The position numbers and the translations under genes are program-made. 5,968 nucleotides of DNA from assembly GCA_023392205.1 (NCBI GenBank), contig JAEVZN010000322.1:1-5968 (forward strand), read 5' to 3'. Below, one piece after another: positions 1-4,803 of the stretch. The notes under the pieces are model-generated. The model was not told where the DNA came from, searched no databases, and saw only the letters and a program-made list of their open reading frames with translations. Position 1 is the stretch's first letter; each line of letters starts with the position of its first letter. This DNA is from Pseudomonadota bacterium. Lineage in GTDB: Bacteria > Pseudomonadota > Alphaproteobacteria > Rhizobiales > Xanthobacteraceae.

Positions 1-2
1 AC

Positions 3-623
3 ATTTTCGTCGTGACCAAGGGGTCGCCGGACAATCTTGCGCCGCATCTCCTGCAACGCTCGGTGAAAGACTCGCTTGGAAAGTTGCGATTAGGCGAAAT
101 CGATCTGCTGCTGCTGCATTGGCCGAACAAGGGTCTGCCGCTGAAAGACACCATCGACGCATTGGTCGGGGTGAAGCAGGACGGCTTGGTGCGCAATATC
201 GGCGTGTCGAATTACACGACCGCGCTGATCGACGAGGCAACCCGGCTGTCCGGCGAGCGGCTGGTCTGCAACCAGATCGAATGCCATCCCTATCTGGACC
301 AGTCGAAAGTCGTTGCGGCCTGTCGCGCGCATGACCTTGCGGTGGTCGCGTATTCGCCGATTGCACGCGGCCATGCCAAGAACGACGAGGTGCTTGAACG
401 CATTGGCAAGGTCTACGGAAAGACGGCCGCGCAGGTGTCGCTGCGCTATCTCGTGCAGCAGGGCATTGCCGTCATTCCGCGCACCAGCAAGGTCGAGCGG
501 CTGACCGAGAATATCGCGATCTTCGATTTCGAATTGAGCGATTCCGACATGGCGGAGATTGCGGACCTTGCGCGGCCGGACGGGCGAATCGTCGACTGGG
601 CCTGGTCGCCGCAATGGGACTAG
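3..623 (+). CDS. Aldo/keto reductase, C-terminal part (5' end outside window)
   Basis: This is the C-terminal two thirds or so of an NAD(P)H-dependent aldo/keto reductase, a cytosolic TIM-barrel oxidoreductase that reduces aldehydes and ketones. The frame is open from base 3, so the gene starts upstream; the GTG at 12 is an internal valine of the strand reading IFVVTK, not a start. Two members of the family's Asp-Tyr-Lys-His catalytic tetrad are visible: the Lys of VVTK (codon at 18-20) and the His of LLLLHWPN (codon at 117-119). Further family marks are the IGVSNY segment, [17 protein letters not shown], and the cofactor-phosphate motif [13 protein letters not shown] near the C-terminus. The ending [14 protein letters not shown] is ordinary for the 2,5-diketogluconate-reductase-like branch. 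The substrate cannot be told. Its last 10 bp overlap the start of queC, which suggests co-transcription, but no known pathway joins the two. Confidence 0.93.
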   Translation: MFVVTKGSPDNLAPHLLQRSVKDSLGKLRLGEIDLLLLHWPNKGLPLKDTIDALVGVKQDGLVRNIGVSNYTTALIDEATRLSGERLVCNQIECHPYLDQSKVVAACRAHDLAVVAYSPIARGHAKNDEVLERIGKVYGKTAAQVSLRYLVQQGIAVIPRTSKVERLTENIAIFDFELSDSDMAEIADLARPDGRIVDWAWSPQWD

Positions 624-1333
624 AACCGGAAACCGCTCTGGTCCTGTTCTCGGGTGGGCAGGATTCCACAACCTGCCTGGCATGGGCGCTGGACAGGTTC
701 AGCCGGGTCGAGACGATCGGGTTCGATTACGGCCAGCGGCATCGGGTCGAACTCGATGTCCGGCCGGTCATCCGGGACCGCCTCTGCGACCTGCGCCCGG
801 ATTGGACCATGCGGCTCGGCGAGGATCACATGATCGACCTCGCCACGCTGGGCGCCATCTCCGAGACCTCGCTGACCCGCGACAGCGCCATCGCCATGTC
901 CGCCGCCGGGCTTCCCACAACTTTCGTGCCCGGCCGCAACCTGATCTTTCTTGCCTTTGCCGGCGCGCTGGCCTATCGGCGCGGCGCCCGCCACCTGGTT
1001 GCGGGAATGTGCGAGACCGATTATTCCGGCTATCCCGATTGCCGTGACGACACGATCAAGGCCATGCAGGTGGCGATGAGCCTCGGCATGGACCGGCGTG
1101 TCGTCGTGCATACGCCTTTGATGTGGATCGACAAGGCCGGCACTTTCGCGCTCGCGGACGACCTCGGCGGCGAGGACCTGCTCGCGCTGATCGTCGAGGA
1201 GACCCATAGCTGCTACCTCGGCGATCGTGCGCAGCGGCATGAATGGGGTTATGGGTGCGGGAATTGCCCGGCCTGCCAATTGCGGGCGGCCGGTTTTGCG
1301 AAATGGAAGATGGAATGCAACAGCGACGTGTGA
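614..1333 (+). CDS. queC: 7-cyano-7-deazaguanine (preQ0) synthase QueC
   Basis: QueC converts 7-carboxy-7-deazaguanine, ammonia and ATP into preQ0 in the cytosol, the last step before reduction to preQ1 on the way to queuosine in tRNA. The protein has 239 residues, close to the usual 220-240. The N-terminal PP-loop ATP-binding motif SGGQDST is at residues 13-19, followed by GFDYGQRH at 36-43. The conserved stretches [10 protein letters not shown] and [14 protein letters not shown] follow. The C-terminal zinc site is complete, with Cys200, Cys215, Cys218 and Cys221 (HSCY, then CGNCPAC). The ATG at 614 lies inside the last codons of the reductase gene, an overlap of 10 bp, and gives a short N-terminus that reaches the PP-loop at the expected distance. 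The end overlaps the start of the downstream membrane-protein gene, so translational coupling on both sides is likely. No preQ1 riboswitch can fit, because there is no leader. Confidence 0.97.
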   Translation: MGLEPETALVLFSGGQDSTTCLAWALDRFSRVETIGFDYGQRHRVELDVRPVIRDRLCDLRPDWTMRLGEDHMIDLATLGAISETSLTRDSAIAMSAAGLPTTFVPGRNLIFLAFAGALAYRRGARHLVAGMCETDYSGYPDCRDDTIKAMQVAMSLGMDRRVVVHTPLMWIDKAGTFALADDLGGEDLLALIVEETHSCYLGDRAQRHEWGYGCGNCPACQLRAAGFAKWKMECNSDV

Positions 1334-1893
1334 ATCTCGAAACCAGGCGCTGGGTTGAGGGAAGTCTGTTCTTCTTTTTCTTTTGCCTGACCATTCCGGT
1401 TGCCAATTGGCTGATCCAGCATGTCGGCACGACCTGCGTGCCCAATGGCCCGTGTCTGGTTCCGGTTGCGCCCGGCGTGATGGCGCCGTCCGGCGTGCTG
1501 ATGGTGGGCGTCGCGCTGGTGTTGCGCGATCTGGTGCAGCGAAGGCTCGGGCTGCCGGCCGCGATTGCCGCGATCCTGATCGGCGCCGCGCTGTCCGGGC
1601 TGATCGCCCCGCTGCCGCTGGTGACCGCTTCGGCCACGGCCTTTCTGCTTTCCGAATTTGCCGATACGGCGGTCTATACGCCGCTGCAGGAGCGGCGCTT
1701 CATCGTCGCCGTGGTGGCCTCCAGCATCGTCGGGCTGGTTGTGGATTCTGTCGTATTCCTGTGGCTCGCCTTCGGGTCGCTCGATTATCTGCTGGGGCAG
1801 GTGATCGGCAAGGGCTGGATGGTGCTTTTGTCGATCCCGCTGATCGCCTTGCTGCGGCGGCGCGATCGGACCATCGGTCTCGGCCCGGCCTGA
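1315..1893 (+). CDS. VUT/YhhQ-family membrane protein, probable queuosine-precursor transporter
   Basis: A polytopic inner-membrane protein of 192 residues in the VUT (COG1738, YhhQ-like) family; E. coli YhhQ is known to import preQ0 and preQ1. Hydrophobic segments lie roughly at residues 17-35, 53-70, 79-103, 128-152 and 165-180. Family marks are RDLVQRRLG at 71-79, [12 protein letters not shown] at 113-124 and [13 protein letters not shown] at 143-155. The first helix holds a run of five phenylalanines from a T-rich stretch near 1369-1383. I chose ATG 1315, which overlaps queC by 19 bp and has a GGAAGA four bases upstream; ATG 1303 and GTG 1330 are also possible. The frame is open back to 1243, but that start would put soluble residues before the first helix and lies deep in queC. 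The position directly after queC supports a 7-deazaguanine substrate; the substrate remains an inference. Confidence 0.88.
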   Translation: MQQRRVNLETRRWVEGSLFFFFFCLTIPVANWLIQHVGTTCVPNGPCLVPVAPGVMAPSGVLMVGVALVLRDLVQRRLGLPAAIAAILIGAALSGLIAPLPLVTASATAFLLSEFADTAVYTPLQERRFIVAVVASSIVGLVVDSVVFLWLAFGSLDYLLGQVIGKGWMVLLSIPLIALLRRRDRTIGLGPA

Positions 1894-1920
1894 TCTTCGC
1901 AACAACGGACCTGTCCCAAG

Positions 1921-2613
1921 ATGAGTGCGCTCGACGATCTGAAGCACGTGACCACCGGCACGATCACCACGCTGCTTCTCAAGCGCGGTATCCGGCATAG
2001 CTGGATGACCGGGCCGATGCCGCTGACCGGCGGCCTTGGCCGCGTGGTCGGCCCGGCCTTCACATTGCGGTTCGTGCCGGTGCGCGAGGATCTGGCAACG
2101 CCGGAAAGCTGGGGCAAGCCGATCTCCACCCGCGCCGCCATCGAGGACATGCCGGAGGGCTGTATCGCCATTGCCGACGCCATGGGGGTGACCAATTCCG
2201 GTAGCTTCGGCGACATCCTGTGCATGCGCATGGTCCGGCGCGGCGTGCAGGCTTTGGTGACGGACGGGATGATGCGCGACCGCACCGGCGTGCTGAAAAC
2301 CGGGCTGCCGCTCTGGTGCGCCGGGATCGCGGCGCCGCCATCGGTCAACGGCCTGACTTTCGTCGGCTGGAACGAGCCGATTGCCTGCGGTGGCTGTGCG
2401 ATCTTTCCGGGCGACATCATCGTTGCCGATGACGATGGCGCAGTGGTCATTCCGCAGGCGATGGTCGAGGATATCGCCAGAGAAGGCCTCGAACACGAGG
2501 CGTATGAGGAATGGGTGGTCAAGGAGGTCGAGCGCGGCGTCAAGCTGCCCGGCCTTTACCCGATGAATGACGAGACCAAGCGACGCTACGAGGCCGAGCG
2601 CAAGGCGAAGTAA
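1921..2613 (+). CDS. RraA-like family protein, probable HMG/CHA-type aldolase or oxaloacetate decarboxylase
   Basis: A cytosolic protein of 230 residues with the RraA/MenG-like fold. Databases often label such proteins 'ribonuclease activity regulator RraA', after the E. coli inhibitor of RNase E. Here the catalytic D-X20-R-D motif of class II 4-hydroxy-4-methyl-2-oxoglutarate (HMG/CHA) aldolases is intact: Asp98 in SFGD, then exactly twenty residues, then Arg119-Asp120 in DGMMRD. This speaks for a divalent-metal-dependent pyruvate-releasing aldolase or an oxaloacetate decarboxylase. The family's PGDIIVADDDGAVVIP segment is at 163-178. The C-terminal tail with GLYPMND and charged residues (about 185-230) is longer than in E. 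coli RraA (161 residues). The gene starts 27 bp after the VUT stop, with only a weak ribosome binding site (CGGA, 1915-1918 region). The operon neighbours do not reveal the substrate, so the exact reaction is open. Confidence 0.92.
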   Translation: MSALDDLKHVTTGTITTLLLKRGIRHSWMTGPMPLTGGLGRVVGPAFTLRFVPVREDLATPESWGKPISTRAAIEDMPEGCIAIADAMGVTNSGSFGDILCMRMVRRGVQALVTDGMMRDRTGVLKTGLPLWCAGIAAPPSVNGLTFVGWNEPIACGGCAIFPGDIIVADDDGAVVIPQAMVEDIAREGLEHEAYEEWVVKEVERGVKLPGLYPMNDETKRRYEAERKAK

Positions 2614-2631
2614 CGGCGCGCTGCGCCTGCC

Positions 2632-2638
2632 GGGGGAG
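2632..2638 (+). promoter_or_regulatory. Ribosome binding site of the DUF218 gene
   Basis: GGGGGAG ends four bases before ATG 2643. It fixes the start of the DUF218 gene and sits in the 29-bp gap after the RraA-like gene. Confidence 0.7.
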
Positions 2639-2642
2639 CCTG

Positions 2643-3443
2643 ATGTTCGGTCTGTCGAAAATTCTGGGCTTCTTCGCGCTGCCGTCCAACCTGTTGTTCG
2701 CGCTGACGCTGGCCGGCATCCTGCTGATGCGCACCCGCCTGCGCCGTTTCGGTCAGGGGCTGGCGATCGGGAGTATTCTCCTGCTGACGGTGATCGGAAT
2801 TTCTCCGGTCGGCAATGCCTTGATGCTGCCGCTGGAGGAGCGCTTCCCGGCCTGGCAGCCGGGCAGCCAGGCGCCGCATGGCATCGTCGTTCTGGGCGGC
2901 GCGGTTTCACCGGATGTATCGGCGGCGCGCGGACAGCCGGCGCTTAACGAGTCGGCGGAACGCATGACCGCGGTTGCCAGGCTCGCCCGCGATTATCCCG
3001 ACGCGCGGATCGTGTTCACGGGCGGCGCCGGCACGCTGTTCGGCGAGGCGCGCGAGGCGCATTACGTCGCCGATCTGTTCGAGAGTTTCGGAATCCCGCG
3101 CGACCGGCTCATCCTGGAGGACAAGGCCCGCAACACGATCGAGAATGCTGCCTATACCCGCGATCTGGTGCAGCCCAAGCCCTCCGAGCGCTGGCTGCTG
3201 GTGACCTCGGCCTATCACATGCCGCGTTCGGTCGGCATTTTCCGGCAGGCAGGCTTCCCGGTCGAGGCGCATCCGGTCGATTACCGGACCCGCGGATCCG
3301 GGGATCTGACCTCGCTGTTCGGATCCTTTTCCGCGGGGCTTGCGCGGACCGACACAGCCATGCGCGAATGGGTCGGTCTCGTGGTGTATTGGCTGCTCGG
3401 CCACAGCCACGCGCTGTTTCCGGCACCGGAAAGCCCAAACTGA
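2643..3443 (+). CDS. Membrane-anchored YdcF/SanA/ElyC-like protein (DUF218)
   Basis: A 266-residue envelope protein. Two N-terminal hydrophobic helices (about residues 8-29 and 38-57) are followed by a DUF218 domain at about 78-230, the same layout and length as E. coli ElyC (about 259 residues), which is involved in peptidoglycan and lipid-carrier homeostasis. Domain marks are GIVVLGGAV at 80-88, the acidic LNESAERM at 101-108, ARIVFTGGAG at 121-130, EDKARNTIENA at 159-169 and LLVTSAYHMPRS at 185-196. The last three form the conserved pocket of this fold. A final hydrophobic stretch (243-253, VGLVVYWLLGH) may touch the membrane. The biochemical activity of the family is not well defined. The gene is the last of the left-hand run; the 90 bp after its stop hold only the ribosome binding site of the next small gene, with no clear terminator or promoter. 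Confidence 0.92.
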   Translation: MFGLSKILGFFALPSNLLFALTLAGILLMRTRLRRFGQGLAIGSILLLTVIGISPVGNALMLPLEERFPAWQPGSQAPHGIVVLGGAVSPDVSAARGQPALNESAERMTAVARLARDYPDARIVFTGGAGTLFGEAREAHYVADLFESFGIPRDRLILEDKARNTIENAAYTRDLVQPKPSERWLLVTSAYHMPRSVGIFRQAGFPVEAHPVDYRTRGSGDLTSLFGSFSAGLARTDTAMREWVGLVVYWLLGHSHALFPAPESPN

Positions 3444-3519
3444 GCCCCCGGTTCCGCCTCATGGTTACCAATTCGAAAACATTTGCGCCGACACTCACGC
3501 GCCTGAGACGAAGCGTTCA

Positions 3520-3526
3520 GGGGGAG
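3520..3526 (+). promoter_or_regulatory. Ribosome binding site deciding the GTG start of the small gene
   Basis: GGGGGAG lies seven bases before GTG 3534. This strong site is the main reason for believing the small downstream reading frame is translated and starts with GTG. Confidence 0.6.
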
Positions 3527-3533
3527 TATCGTC

Positions 3534-3716
3534 GTGTCGAGCGATATACGCATCATTCCGGTACCGGGGATCACCGAGCTTCCCGAAATCGTCGAGGGGG
3601 AAGACGAGGCGCGTGAACGGCGGCGCCACTGGCGCGAAATGCTGTTGCTGAACGTCGCGACCGGCCTGTCGCTGGTGCTGGTGAGTTGCGCCTGGATTCT
3701 GCTCGCCTTCGCATAA
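3534..3716 (+). CDS. Small single-helix membrane protein, unknown function
   Basis: A 60-residue protein that I do not recognise. The N-terminal half is soluble and charged: residues 1-20 are hydrophobic/polar with two prolines, 21-35 are strongly charged (EGEDEARERRRHWRE). The C-terminal half (about 37-59, LLLNVATGLSLVLVSCAW and on) is one transmembrane helix that ends at the stop. The arginine-rich stretch just before the helix predicts a cytoplasmic N-terminus, giving a tail-anchored layout. Support for a real gene is the strong ribosome binding site, the well-formed helix, and its fit in the gap between two recognised genes. It begins 90 bp after the DUF218 gene and may be read through from it or have its own promoter; I see no convincing one. 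It converges with the DUF599 gene. Without a homology search it remains a hypothetical protein. Confidence 0.62.
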   Translation: MSSDIRIIPVPGITELPEIVEGEDEARERRRHWREMLLLNVATGLSLVLVSCAWILLAFA

Positions 3717-3723
3717 GTCGCAG

Positions 3724-3739
3724 GGCCGATCATTCGGCC
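3724..3739. terminator. Small hairpin between convergent genes, possible bidirectional terminator
   Basis: A perfect inverted repeat, GGCCGA, loop TCAT, TCGGCC, lies between the stop of the small membrane protein and the end of the DUF599 gene, whose stop codon is inside the loop. Neither side has a T-run, so it is a weak candidate for an intrinsic terminator, supported mainly by its location. Confidence 0.3.
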
Positions 3740-4413
3740 GTCGGCGCGGCGCTGGCGTCGGAATGATATTGCCGCGCCCACATCACCGCGAAAATTCCGA
3801 CCGTGGAAAGAAACAAGAGCCACGGCGTGATGAACCAGCCCAGATAGCCGAGCGCGAAGAAGAAGGCGCGCTGGCCGCGGTTGAAATGCCGGCCGGCGGA
3901 TTCGCATAAGCGTCCGGTGCGCAAGGCATGACGTTTGGCCTCCGGCGTATCGCGTTCCGATGATGGCGGCATCGCGCCGATCATAATCGCCACATAATTG
4001 TAGAGCCGGTAGGCCCAGGCGAACTTGAAGAAAGCATAGACGAAGATCGTCGCCAGCCCGACGGTCTTGATCTCCCATTGCAGACGGGTGGTCGGCTCGC
4101 CGAAGGGCAGGGTGGACACGACCATGATCAGATCGTCGGTCGAGCGCAGCAGCGTGAGCGTGCCGCCGATTGCGATCAGCGACGTGGATGCGAAAAAGGC
4201 CGTGCCGTTCTGAAGCGACGCCATGATCTGGCCGTCGACCATGCGCATGTCCCGGCGCAGCATCTCCTGCATCCAGGCATCGCGGTAGACATGCATCCGG
4301 GCATTGAGCGAGCGCGAGGCATGCGGGGTCCATTCCAGCAGGACGGCATAGGCTGCCCAGGCGAGAACGAAAAAGCCGACGGCGAAAAGGTCGAGCGGGG
4401 AGAACAGGGGCAT
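3730..4413 (-). CDS. DUF599 family integral membrane protein
   Basis: A 227-residue inner-membrane protein of the DUF599 family, of unknown function. Hydrophobic segments lie at about residues 7-26, 71-89, 114-133 and 183-212, giving about four helices. Recognisable family stretches are the N-terminal LDLFAVGFFVLAWAAY, the RDAWMQEMLRRDMRMVDGQI region at about 44-63, LQNGTAFFASTSL at 67-79, and WEIKTVGLATIFVYAFFKFAWAYRLYNY at 113-140 (quoted as the family's signature of an aromatic helix followed by a Tyr/Arg pair). The start at 4413 puts the first helix seven residues in, as expected, although no good Shine-Dalgarno precedes it; the upstream bases form an imperfect 18-bp tandem repeat. It is the only - strand gene in the window and is divergent from the sulfonate-type transport operon, with about 390 bp between the two start codons. 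Confidence 0.9.
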   Translation of the reverse strand: MPLFSPLDLFAVGFFVLAWAAYAVLLEWTPHASRSLNARMHVYRDAWMQEMLRRDMRMVDGQIMASLQNGTAFFASTSLIAIGGTLTLLRSTDDLIMVVSTLPFGEPTTRLQWEIKTVGLATIFVYAFFKFAWAYRLYNYVAIMIGAMPPSSERDTPEAKRHALRTGRLCESAGRHFNRGQRAFFFALGYLGWFITPWLLFLSTVGIFAVMWARQYHSDASAAPTAE

Positions 4414-4449
4414 GTCGGTTAGTCGGATCAGGTCGGTTCGTCAGGTCAT
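4414..4449. repeat. Imperfect 18-bp tandem repeat just upstream of the DUF599 start
   Basis: Bases 4414-4431 and 4432-4449 match at 14 of 18 positions, both beginning GTCGGTT. The repeat touches the DUF599 start codon and would lie in its 5' leader. Its role is unknown; it may be chance or an operator-like site. Confidence 0.5.
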
Positions 4450-4468
4450 GTGTCGCTGCGGCCGATGA

Positions 4469-4480
4469 CGACGGCCGTCG
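4469..4480. other. Perfect 12-bp palindrome in the divergent intergenic region
   Basis: CGACGGCCGTCG reads the same on both strands. It lies about 56-67 bp upstream of the DUF599 start codon. It could be a dimeric repressor site, but GC-rich palindromes of this length arise easily by chance, so I give it low weight. Confidence 0.25.
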
Positions 4481-4542
4481 CGCCGGAAGTCAAAGCTCAG
4501 ACTCTATCGGGATGGCGCGCAAGTAAAGATATTTCCTTTTTC

Positions 4543-4570
4543 CATGCGCATGCGAAATGCCTGCATCGCA
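4543..4570. promoter_or_regulatory. Overlapping dyads upstream of the transport promoter, candidate regulator site
   Basis: Two dyads overlap by two bases: the palindrome CATGCGCATG at 4543-4552, and TGCGA, ten bases, TCGCA at 4551-4570, whose core also holds ATGC-CT-GCAT (4557-4566). The second dyad is at about -82 to -63 from the predicted transcript start near 4633, which is where LysR-type activators (such as CysB or Cbl in sulfur regulation of enteric bacteria) often bind. The regulator is not identified, and the site is an inference from symmetry and position. The AT-rich stretch 4522-4542 beside it stands out in this GC-rich DNA. Confidence 0.35.
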
Positions 4571-4598
4571 ACCGGCCAAACTTCGCCATAGCGTTTCA

Positions 4599-4626
4599 TT
4601 GACGAGAACCGATCTTTGGCTACCTT
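4599..4626 (+). promoter_or_regulatory. Sigma70-like promoter of the SAM-II/sulfonate transport operon
   Basis: TTGACG (4599-4604, five of six consensus bases) is followed after 16 bp by TACCTT (4621-4626), which keeps the most conserved T, A and final T of the -10 box. Transcription would begin near 4633, only about three bases before the first paired base of the riboswitch. SAM-II aptamers usually sit at the very 5' end of the transcript, so the position supports the call. Confidence 0.5.
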
Positions 4627-4633
4627 TGGATGC

Positions 4634-4689
4634 GTAGCGCCGATTTGAGCGAGCAGCTTGCGGGCGCTTAAAAAATGCAGCTAAAGCGG
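4634..4689 (+). promoter_or_regulatory. SAM-II riboswitch (metA motif) aptamer
   Basis: This leader RNA matches the SAM-II fold, which binds S-adenosylmethionine. Stem P1 is six perfect pairs, AGCGCC (4636-4641) with GGCGCT (4663-4668). The loop begins with the conserved GATTTGA (4642-4648), the strand that lies in the groove of the pseudoknot in known structures. The pseudoknot P2 pairs TTGCG (4658-4662) with TGCAG (4676-4680), including two G-U wobbles. The A-rich linker (4670-4675) and the conserved GCTAAAG (4680-4686) complete the motif. Compared with the crystallised metagenomic aptamer as I remember it, the P2 strand TGTAG is TGCAG here, which turns a G-U pair into G-C, a change that keeps pairing. 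It precedes a sulfur-uptake operon, which fits repression when SAM is abundant. A covariance-model search was not possible here. Confidence 0.87.
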
Positions 4690-4707
4690 TCGGGGTCGCC
4701 CCGTCGC
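4686..4707 (+). other. Hairpin directly after the SAM-II aptamer
   Basis: CGGGG (4691-4695), loop TCG, CCCCG (4699-4703) forms a stable stem, which extends across a small internal loop through GCG (4686-4688) and CGC (4705-4707). It begins at the last conserved bases of the aptamer. No T-run follows, so it does not look like an intrinsic terminator; it may be part of the switching region or just a stable leader element. Confidence 0.45.
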
Positions 4708-4793
4708 ATGCTGACGGGCGGGCGGTCCAACCACCTCCTGCTCAATTTCAATCCGGCCGGCCGCGCCTTGTGCGCGAACGCGCCTGCATGTCC

Positions 4794-4798
4794 GGAGG
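4794..4798 (+). promoter_or_regulatory. Ribosome binding site of the substrate-binding protein gene
   Basis: GGAGG ends five bases before ATG 4804 and fixes that start. It lies about 105 bases past the aptamer. The CCTCC at 4734-4738 in the same leader is a perfect five-base complement and could mask it. Confidence 0.8.
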
Positions 4799-4803
4799 CT
4801 AAC

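Noticed and set aside
12..14. GTG 12 as the start of the aldo/keto reductase.
   Set aside because: It is an internal valine just before the catalytic lysine; the frame is open to the window edge and the N-terminal third of the barrel is missing.
559..1047. A 162-codon + strand frame overlapping the reductase end and queC.
   Set aside because: It is an out-of-frame shadow of queC with Arg/Gly/Pro-rich composition and no recognisable domain.
1243..1314. Upstream start (ATG 1243) for the VUT gene.
   Set aside because: It would overlap queC by 91 bp and add a non-hydrophobic stretch before the first helix; ATG 1315, next to the queC stop, fits better.
1369..1384. T-rich stretch coding five Phe in the VUT protein as a frameshift or slippage site.
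   Set aside because: The frame continues into clear family motifs and the run is a mix of TTC and TTT codons, so nothing indicates programmed slippage.
1249..2910. A 553-codon open frame on the - strand across queC, VUT, RraA-like and DUF218 genes.
   Set aside because: It runs antisense to four recognised genes, has a biased composition rich in Arg, Ala, Pro, Gly and His typical of an antisense shadow in GC-rich DNA, and shows no domain I know.
3281..4333. A 350-codon open frame on the - strand that overlaps the DUF599 gene in another frame.
   Set aside because: The DUF599 frame has clear helices and family motifs; this one is low-complexity and also crosses the DUF218 and small membrane-protein genes.
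4686..4707. Hairpin after the aptamer as a classical Rho-independent terminator.
   Set aside because: No T-run follows on the + strand (the next bases are ATGCTGACGG), so only a structural role is claimed.
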